A stretch of 64,000 nucleotides of DNA from Chaunax sp. Z400 (GCA_037577475.1 CM075186.1:29081334-29145333); one strand, 5' to 3'. Positions 9,930 through 22,401 are shown, numbered from the stretch's first letter. Translations and numbers: made by a program. Notes: generated by a model not told the origin, from the sequence alone.

Positions 9930-11143
9930 TGCCACAACTTCAAAGGAGTAATTTTCTAAAATGACCCATGTAGCAGTTTGCAACATCAAAGGCTAAGTGC
10001 TATGTATGACATCACAGAAAATGTGACATCAATGGTTACATTGTTGTATGTTTGGAATTTCTTTAGCATTTAGCATTGAGTCAATTCAGGAAAAAAAAGT
10101 GTTTTGTCAATTGTACTCCATTAAACATCATAGCTTATTTAAAAAATTTTAAAGGAGAAGGCTACATACACCTTGATTATTCCTGCTGATTAATTGCTTA
10201 TAGGTCTGTCTGCAATATGAATAGGAAATTAGAATAAACACAATCACACTTTAAGTTTGGGGTAATTTCTGCTCCGTTTCAGATTTCATAATGAGTGTTT
10301 ATTGCGCAGCGCTGAAGTGCGGTCACATGACCTTAGAGTGGAGAAGAGATGACAAGTCATCTGGCCATAAATCCCACAATTCTGACTCCACATCCATAAT
10401 TTTTACATCAAAACGTAGGAAAAATTTGTGCTAGTTCATTTAATACCAGAATGGAACCAAACAACCTTATCGTTGGGGTGCAGAGGACCTAGAATGCCAG
10501 GTGGTCCACCAAACTGCTCCATTGACTTCCATTGTAAACTTGAGTGATGAGTTTCATAAAATCTCAGAATCTCCAGGCTTTTTAACTCACTCTTAAGGTA
10601 ATATTTCTTAACTTAATCTGGACAAATTATATACCTATTTTTTCAGCAACTTCTTGGGATCGCCATCGTGTCTTTGTTTCAGTGATACGACCTACGTTTT
10701 CAGCCATAGCCTCAGTTGTTCGGAGGTTGGTTGTTGGTCAATTTACTGTGTGTCTGCTGTAGCTCTTAGCTAACTGTTAAACTGCAGGTGTTCAGTGACA
10801 CAGCTGGGTCTCATGACATCATGAGTCTATTTTTAGAACATGCAGTAAAGGCAGAGCCAAAGACATCTAGTTGACAATATCCCACACAAGTGATGAGTTT
10901 GTACTGGTTGAGGGATAATTAATAATTAATAGTTAACTTGGAAACTACCAATCAAACACTCATGGACCAGGAAGGTCTTCTGTCTGTCTGTCAGTCTCCA
11001 TATAGAGGTATCTGGGTACACAGCATCAGGTGTAACACGATACCTACTAGTTTCCACAAACGGATGAGAAAAGATGAAGCTGAGCGCTGAAAACAACAGT
11101 TTTTAATGCGAAAAATAAAAGGCTAAATAAATTACATTACACA
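9930..11143. other. Upstream region of array-exon gene, no gene seen
   Basis: It holds the promoter-proximal sequence of the minus-strand gene. A stretch near 10420-10620 looks like a dispersed fish repeat (CTCCATTGACTTCCATTGTA). No open frame is convincing. Confidence 0.5.
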
Positions 11144-11182
11144 CACATTACACACATTACACACACATTACACACATTACAC
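11144..11182. repeat. CACACATTA microsatellite
   Basis: Short tandem run of ACACATTAC units directly before the LINE fragment. Confidence 0.8.
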
Positions 11183-11249
11183 ATCAGTTGGGAGGCTCTG
11201 TATTATTTACAGATTCACGTTCCTTTTCACCGCTACTATAAAAGGTACA

Positions 11250-12568
11250 TGCAACATGGGAGTGACTTTGGGGCCTCAGCCTCAGTCTGGAGAGGGTCCC
11301 GGTACTGTGGAAGACTTCCTGTGTGGTACCTGTACCAAAAACTGCGTTCCCCAGGGAGCCCAACCACTTCAGACCTATTGTCTTGACCTCCCACCTGATG
11401 AAGACCACGGAGAGAGTTCTTCTTCTTCTCAACCACCTGCGTTCCCCTGGTGAGCTCCCAGCAGGATCCTCTTCAGCCAGGCTTTGGAGTGGATGACACA
11501 GTCATATCCCTGCTACACAGATCCCTCTCACACCTGGAGAGTCCTGGAAGCACTGTGAGGGTTATGTTCTTTTTTACTTCTCCAGTTCTTTCAACACAAT
11601 CCAGCCTTCACTGCTGAGAGGGAAGCTGGAAGGGGCAGGAGTTGACCACAACCTGACTGCATGGACCATCAGTCTATCATGACTGACAGACCACAGTACG
11701 TGAGGCTGAAGGGCTGTGTGTCTGATGTGGTGGCCTGCAGCACAGGAGCTCCACAGGGAACAGTGCTCTCCCCTTTCTTAATTACATTATACACATCAGA
11801 CTTCAGACACAACACAGGTCGCTAACATCTCCAGAAGTTCTCCGATGATTCAGCCATTGTCGGATACAGATCAGAGGGGAACGATCTGGAGGACAGGAAC
11901 ACCATCGCAGACTTTGTGGACTGGTGTGGGATCAATCATCTCCGGATTAACGCCACCAAAACAAAGGAGCTGGTGGTTGATCTCCGCAGGAGGACCTCCC
12001 TCTGTACACTGGTGAACATCCGGGGTTTGGACATTGAACAGGTGAACTCATACAAATAACTGGGTGTTCACCTCAACAATAAACTGGACTGGTGGGACAA
12101 CACAGATGTCCTGTACAAGGAGGGCCAAGGTCGTCACCATCAGGAGACTGAGGTCCTTCAGAGTGTGCAGGACTCTGTTAAAAACATTCTATGACACTGT
12201 GGTAGCATCATGGATCGTCTGCGCTGTGGTCTGCTGGGGTGGAGGAAGCACAGAGGGCCAGTTCTGTCATGGAGGAGGTGGGTGAGAGGAGGATGTTAAC
12301 CAAGCTGACATCCATCCTGGACAACACCTCTCACCCCCTACATGAGACTGTGGGAGCTTTGAGCAGCTCCTTCAGCAGCAGACTGCTACACCCACAGTGT
12401 AAGACAGAGCTACAGCAGCTCCTTTGTCCCGACTGCAGTCAGACTCTACAACAAATCAATCTGAGCTGTGTTGTGTCAGAAAACCATAGAACTCTTCATT
12501 CATTCATGTATCCATAAAGTCTCTATCATCTGTCTGTCTATCTATCCATCTATCCATCCATCCATCCA
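11250..12568 (+). mobile_element. L2-type LINE, 5'-truncated, RT fragment
   Basis: In changing frames the plus strand encodes parts of a non-LTR reverse transcriptase: VMFF-like and SSSFNTIQPSLLRGKLEGAG before 11650, GAPQGTVLSPF at 11752, FSDDSAIVGYRSEGNDLEDR near 11840-11890, and TKTKELVVDLRRRTS near 11960. These are typical of the L2 (Maui-like) clade in fish. Stops and frameshifts abound, so it is dead. The 3' end is a TCTATCCATC-type microsatellite, also usual for L2. The segmental duplication starts inside this element at 11734. Confidence 0.8.
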
Positions 12569-12744
12569 GGGATGTGGGTTCTAGTGTGACCTTCGGTGGC
12601 AGTGATTGTTTTATAGATCCTTTTAAATCATGTTGCCAGATGTTTAGTGTGACATAGAATCTGTAAATATAAAAGTACCATATCTGATAATCCTGATGTT
12701 TAAATTTAAAGGGTTCACAATAAACCTGCTTCTGTGAGAAATCT

Positions 12745-13403
12745 AAGGCCCCGTTTACACGACAACGATTTAGCTGAAAACGGAAGTTTTTCTTTGCGTG
12801 TTTAAAACCTTCTGCTTTCTCACAGCATCGTTTCTGAAATGATCCTCGTATTCATGGATCCACAAACATGACTGAAAACTCTGCAGTCTGTATGTCAAGG
12901 CTGTAGCCTTTCTAAATGAACCTCAGAATAAGATCACAGAGGTGGTTCAGCAGATCTACATTAGAGGAGCGTTAATAAACTCAACAGTCTGAACCGGACA
13001 GTCTGTTGTTGTTCTGGCCATAGTAGGCTGTTTACTATCTGTGAACGGGACAAAGGCTGGCAGGAACCATAACAGGCATTTTTATTGTATTTATTCTTTA
13101 TTTAACCAGGAAAAAACAACCCATTGAGATCAAGGATCTCTTTCACAACTGTTCCCTGGCCAAGAAGGCAGCAGCAAAGGTCAGGCATGCATGAAGCGGG
13201 GCTGTGTCGTCATCGTTTTAGTGGGAGTTGTGTTTCGCCAGTTTACACGACAACAGTACAGTGGTGTTTTGAAAAGTCTCCACTGTGGAGCCCTGTGGAG
13301 TCTGTTTTCAGTCCACAAAAACGCTGTTCTCGTATAAATGGATGACCAAAATGCAACAAACATTCTGTTTTTGGGTGAAACGGTCATTGTGTAAACGGGC
13401 CTT
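12745..13403. mobile_element. hAT-like non-autonomous element
   Basis: Terminal inverted repeats AAGGCCCCGTTTACAC and GTGTAAACGGGCCTT. The inner sequence ACGACAACGATTTAGCTGAAAACGG is the style of common fish hAT-derived elements. It contains a piece of another dispersed repeat (TTTATTTAACCAGG, about 13090-13170). No transposase. A clear 8-bp target duplication is not visible. Confidence 0.6.
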
Positions 13404-14093
13404 AACAATAATATTGCTGACCTGCTGATTCAGTTAGGTGTCAAATGTGACACATATTCAAATGTTGCTGAGCTAGGTCCTGAAGAAAACTACCATTAGT
13501 GAAATATTATTGTTATATATATGTTATTCTTGTATAACTATTTAACTAATAATGATCCCGATGTGATTCCTAATTCTAGGGTTAGGTTTTCATGCTGAAA
13601 TGATGTACACACATGCACTGTTCATTCATGCAAACTGATGAATAAAGGAGGGAAGCAAATGGATATATTTGTCCTAATACTCAATGCTTTTATAAATTAT
13701 AAAAAAGTCACATGTATGTTTTTTGTGTAAAGCATGATACATATTGATTTTTGATTATCAGATTTTACATTTCAGCTAATCCTTTTGGTTTTACAACCTC
13801 GATCTTAATTGTTTTAATTTGCTGTAAACTGCAGCCAAACTGTCATTTTGAGCCACAACAGACAGTTGTTTTTGAAGAAAAAAAGAGAAAAACTATGATG
13901 AACTTGCTGTACACTATGTGCCCACCCAAACAGAGCTGTCTCTCTGAACAAAGTGGAACATTTATCAGCTAAAAAGCCAGAAATTTGCAGAGACATAGAA
14001 ACTTGTTCCTGCTGAAAACCACCAACACAAATTTTAAATCTTTATGTAGCTGTTTGGTTCATATCACACTGGATTTGACACGTTATAAACTTT
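13404..14093. other. Unit 1 spacer, no gene seen
   Basis: AT-rich sequence between the hAT-like and Tc1-like elements. Its first 141 bases are copied at 15550-15690. Confidence 0.6.
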
Positions 14094-14250
14094 TACATCC
14101 CAGTTTACAAAAATGTTGGGACACTGTGTAAAATGTTTTTTTTAAAAAGGAGAAATTTCTACTTTCTTTTTTTTAATGCCCATTTGAATTTGATGCCAGC
14201 AACACGTTTCAAAAAAGTTGGGACAGTGACAACAAAAGACTGTACAAGTA

Positions 14251-14875
14251 AAAAACAGACAGGATTCTGTAGTGGACATCACTACATTAAAAACAGACAG
14301 GATTCTGTAGTGGACGTCACTACATTAAAAACAGACAGGATTCTGTAGTGGACATCACTGTATTAAAAACAGACAGGATTCTGTAGTGGACATCACTACA
14401 TTAAAAACAGACAGGATTCTGTAGTGGACATCACTGCATTAAAAACAGACAGGATTCTGTAGTGGACATCACTGCATTAAAAACAGACAGGATTCTGTAG
14501 TGGACGTCACTACATTAAAAACAGACAGGATTCTGTAGTGGACGTCACTACATTAAAAACAGACAGGATTCAGGATTCTGTAGTGGACATCACTGCATTA
14601 AAAACAGACAGGATTCTGTAGTGGACGTCACTACATTAAAAACAGACAGGATTCTGTAGTGGACATCACTGCATTAAAAACAGACAGGATTCTGTAGTGG
14701 ACATCACTGTATTAAAAACAGACAGGATTCTGTAGTGGACGTCACTACATTAAAAACAGACAGGATTCAGGATTCTGTAGTGACGTCACTGTATTAAAAA
14801 CAGACAGGATTCTGTAGTGACGTCACTGTATTAAAAACAGACAGGATTCTGTAGTGGACATCACTGCGTTAAAAA
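14251..14875. repeat. 38-bp minisatellite, about 16 copies (unit 1)
   Basis: The unit is ATTAAAAACAGACAGGATTC then TGTAGTGGACATCACTGC. Variants are 37 bp (one G lost before ACATC) and 45 bp (an added AGGATTC). In one frame the unit reads HCIKNRQDSVVDIT, which looks like a piece of the surrounding Tc1 transposase, so the array probably arose from it. Confidence 0.95.
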
Positions 14876-15395
14876 TGGGCTTAAGAGGAGAGGGACCATC
14901 TTGTTATCAGCACACAGTTCAAAAGCCAGCATCCATGATGGTATGGGGGGGGCATTAGTGCTCATGACATGGGTAACCTGCACATTTGTGAAGGCACCAT
15001 TAACCATTAACGCTGAACCATATAAACAGGTTTTGGAGCAACATATGCTGCCAAGTAGAAAATATCTTTTTCAGGGAAGGCCTTGTTTATTTCAGCAAGA
15101 CAATGTCAAACCACATCCTGCAGGTATTACAACAGCATGGCTCCGTAGTAAAAGAGTCCGGTGCTAAACTGACCTGCCTACAGTCCTGACTTGTCACCCA
15201 TTAAAATGTTTGGAGCTTTATGAAAAGGTAAAATAGGACAAAGGAGACCCTGAACTCTGGAGCAGCTGAAATCCTACATCAGACAAGAATGGAAAACATT
15301 CCACTTTAAAATGACATCAGCTGGTCTCCTCAGTTCACATATTATTACAGAGTGTTGTTAAAAGAAGAGGTGAAGCAACACAGTGGTAAACATGT

Positions 15396-15690
15396 ACAAC
15401 AGTACAGTGGTGTTTTGAAAAGTCTCCACTGTGGAGCCCTGTGGAGTCTGTTTTCAGTCCACAAAAACGCTGTTCTCGTATAAATGGATGACCAAAATGC
15501 AACAAACATTCTGTTTTTGGGTGAAACGGTCATTGTGTAAACGGGCCTTAACAATAATATTGCTGACCTGCTGATTCAGTTAGGTGTCAAATGTGACACA
15601 TATTCAAATGTTGCTGAGCTAGGTCCTGAAGAAAACTACCATTAGTGAAATATTATTGTTATATATATGTTATTCTTGTATAACTATTTA
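15396..15690. repeat. 295-bp copied patch from 13250-13544
   Basis: This segment repeats 13250-13544 base for base as far as I compared, including the right end of the hAT-like element and its flank. It sits in the Tc1-like element between two copies of GCAACACAG...GTGGTAAACATG, so about 20 bases of target were duplicated. Confidence 0.85.
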
Positions 15691-15778
15691 GCAACACAGC
15701 ACAGTGGTAAACATGACCCTGTCCAACTTTATGGAAACGTGGTGCTGACATCAAATTCTACATGAGGACATCATTTTC

Positions 15779-16683
15779 TCTGACCTCATATCCTGTGTAG
15801 GATCGGGGGGGGGGGCTGGAGCCTATCCCAGCTGACTTTAGGCGGGAGGCGGGGTTCACCTGGACAAGTCATCAGTTCATCACAGGAACACATAGACGGA
15901 CAAACAACCATTCACACCTACAGTCAATTTAGAGTCACCAGTTCACCTCTACTGCATGTTTTCTGGTGGTGGGAGGAAGCTGGAGAACCTGGAGAGAACC
16001 CACACAGACACAGGGAGAAGATGGAGAGAACCCACACAGACACGGGGAGAACAGAACATGTAAACTCCACACAGACACGGGGAGAACATGGAGAGAACCC
16101 ACACAGACACGGGGAGAACATGGAGAACCCACACAGACAGGGGGAGAACATGGAGAACCCACACAGACACGGGGAGAACATGGAGAACCCACACAGACAC
16201 GGGGAGAACATGGAGAACCCACACAGACACGGGGAGAACATGGAGAACCCACACAGACACGGGGAGAACATGGAGAACCCACACAGACAGGGGGAGAACA
16301 TGGAGAACCCACACAGACACAGGGAGAACATGGAGAGAACCCACACAGACAGGGGGAGAACAGAACATGTAAACTCCATACAGACACGGGGAGAACATGG
16401 AGAACCCACACAGACACGGGGAGAACATGGAGAACCCACACAGACAGGGGGAGAACAGAACATGTAAACTCCATACAGACACAGGGAGAACATGGAGAAC
16501 CCACACAGACACGGGGAGAACATGGAGAACCCACACAGACACGGGGAGAACATGGAGAACCCACACAGACAGGGGGAGAACAGAACATGTAAACTCCACA
16601 CAGAAAGGATCCTCAGGGGGATTTGAGCCCTTCTTGCTGTGAGGCCACTGTGCTTACCCACTGCACCACCACACCATCCCTAA
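15779..16683 (-). mobile_element. tRNA-derived SINE, with internal minisatellite
   Basis: On the minus strand the head has an A box (16668-16658, TGGTGCAGTGG) and a B box (16630-16619, GGGCTCAAATCC), as in tRNA-derived polymerase III promoters. The tail, near 15840-15800, is of the L2-like kind (AGCTGGGATAGGCTCCAGCC). The flanks ATGAGGACATCATTTTC (15762-15778) and ATGAGGATATTATTTTC (16684-16700) form a diverged 17-bp target duplication inside the Tc1-like element. Confidence 0.8.
15990..16602. repeat. 30-bp minisatellite inside the SINE (unit 1)
   Basis: Unit ACACGGGGAGAACATGGAGA followed by ACCCACACAG, about 20 copies, with a longer higher-order version that adds CAGAACATGTAAACTCC. Since 30 is divisible by 3, several frames on both strands stay open for 200 or more codons. 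These are not genes. Confidence 0.95.
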
Positions 16684-16852
16684 ATGAGGATATTATTTTC
16701 AAAAACAATGAAATATTTGTATTTGAACATTTGAAATGTTGTCTTTGTGTTATCTTCAGTTACATATGGGGTTTCACTGCTTTGCAAATCACTGCATACT
16801 GTTTTTATTTACATTTTATACAGCATCCCAACTTTTTTAGAAACGGGTTTGA

Positions 16853-19509
16853 AAAAGACATCATTTAGGGGCAAAGCACTTATGGAAATAACAAAATAAA
16901 GAGAAGCGTAAAACCATAAAAGGCCTTGCTGCTTTTTTTCTTGTCTGAGATCTGATATATTCAAAAAGATACTGAGGCATAAAACAGAAATGTTCCTCAG
17001 CCTGAATTCAACAACTTCACAGACTTTAAAAAGTGAGTCAATGTTTATTTTCAATTGTAAAAACCAACAGTATCTAAAAACAATTTCCACAAAGATGTTT
17101 CAAAAATGTTGAGTCATTTCAAAAACACACACCTTTTGAGTATTTTGGATCATTGAAAGCAAAATAAACTTCTACACTCTCGTCTGCATTCTCCTCACAG
17201 CAGGTATTTTAACAGCTGAGCAGGGGATAAGTGTAAGAGACCCACAACACCAGCACATAATCCACCTAACACAGACATAAGACCTGATGTCAGCTGTGAT
17301 GCATTTGTGTTCCCCCAAAATCTTGGTCATTCATTTTTCTGCCATTTTGTTCTTATTGTGACAGCTTGTTTTATACTTACAATGTAATATGTAATAAACA
17401 CTGCAAATGAAGACATGGATAATAAATATAAAAATGCATAGTTTGGCAGTTTCTGCAGGACACAGTGTGCCCAACACTTTTCTGTGCTTCTCACATTGTC
17501 CTATGAACAGCATCTTGTCTAAAATACATGGACTTTCTCATGACTAATACTAAGAGCCTCGTGCCACTGCTCTAGGGATACTTTTTCTGATCCACGTTTC
17601 TTCAATACTAAAACACGCTTCTGGAAATACAAAGGGGAAAATGTTTAACTGGAGATGTTAAACTGACATATGGAGTTTAATCAAAGCTACAGATCCTGCT
17701 CTCAAATATTAACCCTGATGCTTTATGTTGTCAGAAAGGATATGTTGTGTAAATTTAGCCTTAAAGCTCAGCAAAGGTCTATCAACACTTACTCTGGCAT
17801 TCAGTAATATCACATTACAAAGGGGCATGTCTACTGAGGCTTTACCAGGCACCACCAGAGATCTGTTCCTGCATCTGAACATGACACAAACACGAAGCAA
17901 ATAAAACCTGGAATACAAATATTACCATTATTCCACTGAGAACAGACATTATCAGTGGCCTAAAAGTACCACATTAAAAAAAAAAGGTTTCCAATTAAAA
18001 ATGCTGATGAGCCACCAGTAACTGTATTCCCATAGGGACAATATCCCCTGGATTTGGTCTCACAGGAAAATAAAGTCCTGGTTTCATTTGTTTTGTTGTA
18101 TATTTGAGGGAAATCACAGAAGTAAAGAACATGTGGTGTCACTTACATCTTTACATTGGAAGGGTTCATTAGTGAATCTTATTACACACATTTAAATCAT
18201 ATGTTTCTGTGAGCGAACAACAAAACCATCCACCCTTCAGGTTCATCAAAGTGTCTGTTTGAGCAGTGTCACATTATTTAGGGTATCAGATGGAGAGTAA
18301 TTGTCTCTTTGCATGTAGAGACCTGGGTGCTGTGCTGTTGACTTATTCACATGAAGTCTGTAAGGATTGTTCCTGTGTGGAGTTCCAGCCTCAGAACTCC
18401 AGCCAGCTTCTGACTGAAGGGTGCACTTTCAGGGATTCTCCTCCAGCTGGACACTGTTTTCTCAATGGATACCATGAGCAGAAAAACAGAACAGTAGAGA
18501 GAAGAAAGAGAGAGAAAGATGAGAGATTAGTGTTAATCAAAGAATAATGGATAAATTGTCATAATCAATCTCTCTAATCAGTCCTGTATGGAGAAATTCT
18601 GTCACACCTAATATTTAAAAGCCAAACTCCAATCATAGCTGTGGATGTGGTGAACACAACAGATTAAAGGTAGGCTCCCAAACACAGGCTTAGGAATAAC
18701 AAGCTTGGATCCTTTTTGGTTCCAGTTCTAGATGGTTCTCGATTCTGCCTTTTTTTTTGGGGGGGGGGCACTTATTTTACAGAAGAAAAATGTATTTAAA
18801 TAAAAACCTTCATACAAGCCATTCTGTATAAAGAATCAATTATTCATTTTAAGTGCTTGTCTATAAATGTTCTATATTTATGACAAATAAATAATAATTG
18901 ATTTCATGTAATAAATAAATAAATAAGTTGTTAAAATTAAGAAGAAATTGGTAAGGTTAAACTGCGATAAGGAACAAATGCATCTCCTTAGTAAATGGGA
19001 CTCCTTAGTGGGAGAGACATGCCGAGGCTGGAGAAAGGAGATCTCTCTTATAAAGCTCTACTATTAGATATTCATGTTATAAAAGTCATCCTCTGAAGCT
19101 GAAGCAGACAAAGAAAGAAACAAAGAAAACTTTCTAAGGACTTTCTTAAGAACCTCTTTTCATGACAAGCAGATAACGAGGTAATTCACCTGTAGGATGC
19201 CTTTTCTTCTATGTTAGCGCTACGTGCTATTTTGTATTCCTATTTGTTTTCACGTCATGTATTCATTTATATGTACTATGAAAAAATATCTTTCAGTATT
19301 TGCATTTTACACAGTTTGGGTCAAGTAGAAGCTGTTTGCTGTGTCGCTGTTGAGAATAAGACAAACATTATTTAACTTTCACTGAGCCAATTGTGACGAG
19401 GTGCTGCAGGCTGTCGGTTGACTTCTGGACATACAGTATGTGTAAATTCTACTGATCTCTTAGAGTCAGTCCTTCAGATGTACCTGGATTGTCTCTTGGT
19501 GTTTCCCAG
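16853..19509 (-). other. 3' flank / possible 3' UTR of klhl24 fragment
   Basis: No coding frame is supported. The region follows the klhl24 stop on the minus strand, so part of it is probably former 3' UTR. It has a T9-G10 homopolymer at about 18750-18768, which is T7-G19 in the other copy. Confidence 0.4.
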
Positions 19510-19896
19510 TTAGGCAGGTAGGTGTTTCCATGTGCTGACAAAGGCGGTTGGAATCAGTGAATAAGGCACAGCGGTGATGGAATTCCAACAATCTGATGTG
19601 GGGTCGTAACAGTCCAGCGTTTTACACCGCTGCGTCCCAAAATATCCTCCTACTACATACAGCTTATTTCCTGAGGCGACAGCATGGCAGCTCATCCGTT
19701 TGGACGTCATGTCACCAACTCGAGTCCACTGATTGGTTTCACAGTCAAAGCGATAAGCAGAGGCAGCAGTGAATTCAGTGTCACCACCCATGATGAAGAT
19801 CTGGCTCCCTAAGACAGCAGCAGCTGTGTAGCGCCAGGGCTGGGGGCATTCAGCTGCAATATTCCAGCGGTTCCCCACGGGGTCGTAGCATTGGAC
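19510..19896 (-). CDS. klhl24: klhl24 terminal exon
   Basis: Acceptor TTTGTGTTGTAG, encodes VQCYDPVGNRWNIAAECPQP, then IFIMGG and LYVVGG kelch glycine pairs, and ends WKHLPA with TAA at 19512-19510. It carries the last two to three kelch repeats and is fully open. Confidence 0.9.
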   Translation of the reverse strand, partial: VQCYDPVGNRWNIAAECPQPWRYTAAAVLGSQIFIMGGDTEFTAASAYRFDCETNQWTRVGDMTSKRMSCHAVASGNKLYVVGGYFGTQRCKTLDCYDPTSDCWNSITAVPYSLIPTAFVSTWKHLPA

Positions 19897-20290
19897 CTAC
19901 AACACAAACAGTTTATAGTACTGACCTTTAGAAGATGTTACACACAGCCATGAGTCTGTGCTAATACAGAGCCTTTATTTTAGTCAGTATCAAGGTAGTA
20001 CAGTATAACAGGCTATTTAAACATTTTAAAGATCTGATTTTCTAAACTGTCAACATACTCTCCCTTTTCTTTCAAACTAATACAAATTACAAAGCACATG
20101 CCCCCAAATGACAGGAACAAAAGAAAATGTATACAGATTGTCAAATTACAATCTGTATGTATTTGAACATAATCCTAGATGTACATAGAATAAATATACA
20201 TAAATGTACATAGAATCAAATTAAACATTTAGATAGATAAAAACTGTACATTCTAAAACTACTTCATGAAGAAGTTAATATTTTTCTGAC

Positions 20291-20396
20291 CTGTTTTAGG
20301 GAGACAGATGGTGAGGCAGGAAAAACTCCGGCAATGGCTGTATGACCTCCAACAACATAGAGACTATTCTGCAACTCAGCTGAACCATGGCCAAAC
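20291..20396 (-). CDS. klhl24: klhl24 exon, kelch blade
   Basis: Acceptor GTCACCTCCAG, encodes FGHGSAELQNSLYVVGGHTA to SPSVSLKQ, donor CAG|GTCAG, phase 0. The following kelch exon that would be expected is not found in the 394-bp intron. Confidence 0.85.
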
Positions 20397-21681
20397 CTGG
20401 AGGTGACAACACCCACATCATGTATGTGTGTGACTGTGTGAGTCTGTGTATAAGTGTGAGGGGCCAGCTGATAATAGTCTTTCAATAACATGGACCTCAA
20501 AGAAGATTCTTTACTGCCACATATGAGTCTTAGTACAACTCTCAGTTAGGCCTGGATTACTGCAGAAGTGACCAAATATAGGCTACATGCTTTTTATAGT
20601 GATGCACCACATGGATTGTTTTCTTCAGCCAATACTGATACCAATAATAATCTACTTCTCACGACTGACAACGATAAGATAACAGTTTTCACATTTTAAA
20701 AACAAGCTAACATGTACTTTAGGTGGATAACAAACCCACTGTAAAGGTGCACATATCTACTGTATCTGTGTGTAGATGCTGTGTTTGTCCGGTAAATGAC
20801 AGCACAATCTATGGAATATGATGCTACTATCAGCTGAGAGCTGCTGGTTACCCAATCATCTATCAGTTCAGTATACTGTGCATCCATGGTTAGTTATGAG
20901 GGAGCACTCTGTAGCTCTGACATGACAGTGTGACCAATGAGTCCCTGATGTGGCCGAGGCAAAGATGGAGGAGTTTGTGACATGGATTAGAGTCACACTT
21001 CAGTTATTTTTTTATATTATCATTTACATGTATCTGATGGACCAAGCTGGCATCTTTTAAATGGAGGCACAGCACCACCTGCTGTTGTGGAAGGTCAGTG
21101 TCACAGTACATGTGAGGAAATCCTAGGACATTATGAGGAAATACAAGGAAGTCTCACGATGGAAACATTGTGCTAAAAGCTGTGATGTCTTCTGTCTTTG
21201 AAGGCACATGCTGTAGTTGTTTCTGAAGCATGATCTATTAAGAATATGTTGTGCATATGTTTAGGCACATTTTGTATTTGCAAACCAAAATGAATTAGTT
21301 TGTTAATCATGCTCTGTATCTGTAAACCACACTGTATTTGTTAGTGGATTCTATTGCATTTGTAAAACATGTTTTGTTTGTTTGTTCACTGTTAATTTTT
21401 TTTCATATCATATTTGATTTTCTTTGTGTTTTTATTGCTTTCTGTTTATAAAGATAATGTTTTTTTTGCCTGTGCACTTTGAATTGTCTGGTCTAAATTG
21501 TGCTCTATAAAAAGCTGGCATGGCTTACATGAGTGTGTGCCACTCATCATCCTACATGAATCTTTACCACACACATATTTGTAGCCCTCCAAATAAACTG
21601 ACCTGAACATGAATGGTCATAAAGTACTGAAGTGTGCTTGTTACTGTTTATTATGTGGTTCATGTGACAGATGTAACTCGC

Positions 21682-21878
21682 CTGGCTATCAGCATAGGTG
21701 CTCCTTTAGACCACTCTTCATGGACCGTGTCATAGATCCAGACATCTTTCGACACTCCGTTCTCTGACCCTCTTCCTCCCGTCACGTAAACCTTACAGCC
21801 GATGGCACATGCACTGAACTCCTTCCTGGGGCTGGGGAGGTCTGCCTTAGGTATGATCTCCTTGGCTTTGTGGTCAAC
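21682..21878 (-). CDS. klhl24: klhl24 exon with GC donor
   Basis: Acceptor CTATTTTTAG, encodes VDHKAKEIIPKADLPSPRK to WSKGAPMLIA and two bases of the next codon. The donor reads CCAG|GCGAGT: a GC instead of GT intron start. The phase fits the next exon, so this is the true boundary. Confidence 0.85.
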
Positions 21879-22401
21879 CTAAAAATAGATCACACACAAC
21901 GAACTTACAGGTTGTCAATGCAAAGGGAGCTAGAGATTTGTTTGAATTTGGGATCTGCAATGTTATACTGATGTAGCTTAATCTCTGACTCTAGTATTGG
22001 TCTTCTGATATTGGTTCATCTATAGTATTTATGGATAAGGAAAACATGTAGCAGAGTGAATTTAAATGTCAAATTACATTCATTTCTTAGACTTTGACCC
22101 AACATACATTCACCAAGAACAATGTGGCTTTCTGTGTTCCTCAAGGGCACTGACATGGAAACATGGAAACACTGGAAATGAATCATCAACCTGCCAATTA
22201 ATGGCCAGCCTTTTGTACCCCCTGAGCAGGAGCCTCCTCCAGATTTGAAATGAGGTTGTGATTGTATGGTATGCATCTTACATCCCAATTACATCAAGAC
22301 ATCATAAATGAAATGGCAGTGGATGGGTCTCAATTGGCTAATGCATTATGGAGACTCTTCAATGAATTAGACTGTGACAGCCCCACCCAAATGTCTTTCA
22401 C

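Larger units (their letters stand above)
14094..16852 (+). mobile_element. Tc1-like transposon remnant with nested insertions
   Basis: Ends are inverted copies: ACAAAAATGTTGGGACACTGTG at the left and CAGCATCCCAACTTTTTTAG at the right. Between 14875 and 15380 the plus strand encodes broken pieces of a Tc1-type transposase C-terminal half: ITTAWLRSKRVRC after a block with QGRPCLFQQDNVKPH, where the D of QDN fits the catalytic DDE domain. The middle of the transposase is gone and replaced by a 38-bp minisatellite. A 295-bp patch and a SINE lie inside the right half. Confidence 0.85.

Noticed and set aside
12064..12517. Open frames of 73 and 92 codons repeated in both units
   Set aside because: They are out-of-frame pieces of the dead L2 reverse transcriptase.
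15924..16661. Open frame of 245 codons and similar long frames on both strands
   Set aside because: They follow the 30-bp minisatellite period (divisible by 3) in several registers at once and have no start context or homology.
16600..16683. Functional tRNA gene
   Set aside because: A and B boxes are present, but the sequence continues into a SINE body and does not fold as a complete tRNA.
18266..18547. 93-codon plus-strand frame with several cysteines, repeated at 47871-48152
   Set aside because: It has no recognisable domain, ends in a simple RRKREKD run, lies in the 3' flank of klhl24 on the opposite strand, and is preserved only because the whole region is duplicated.
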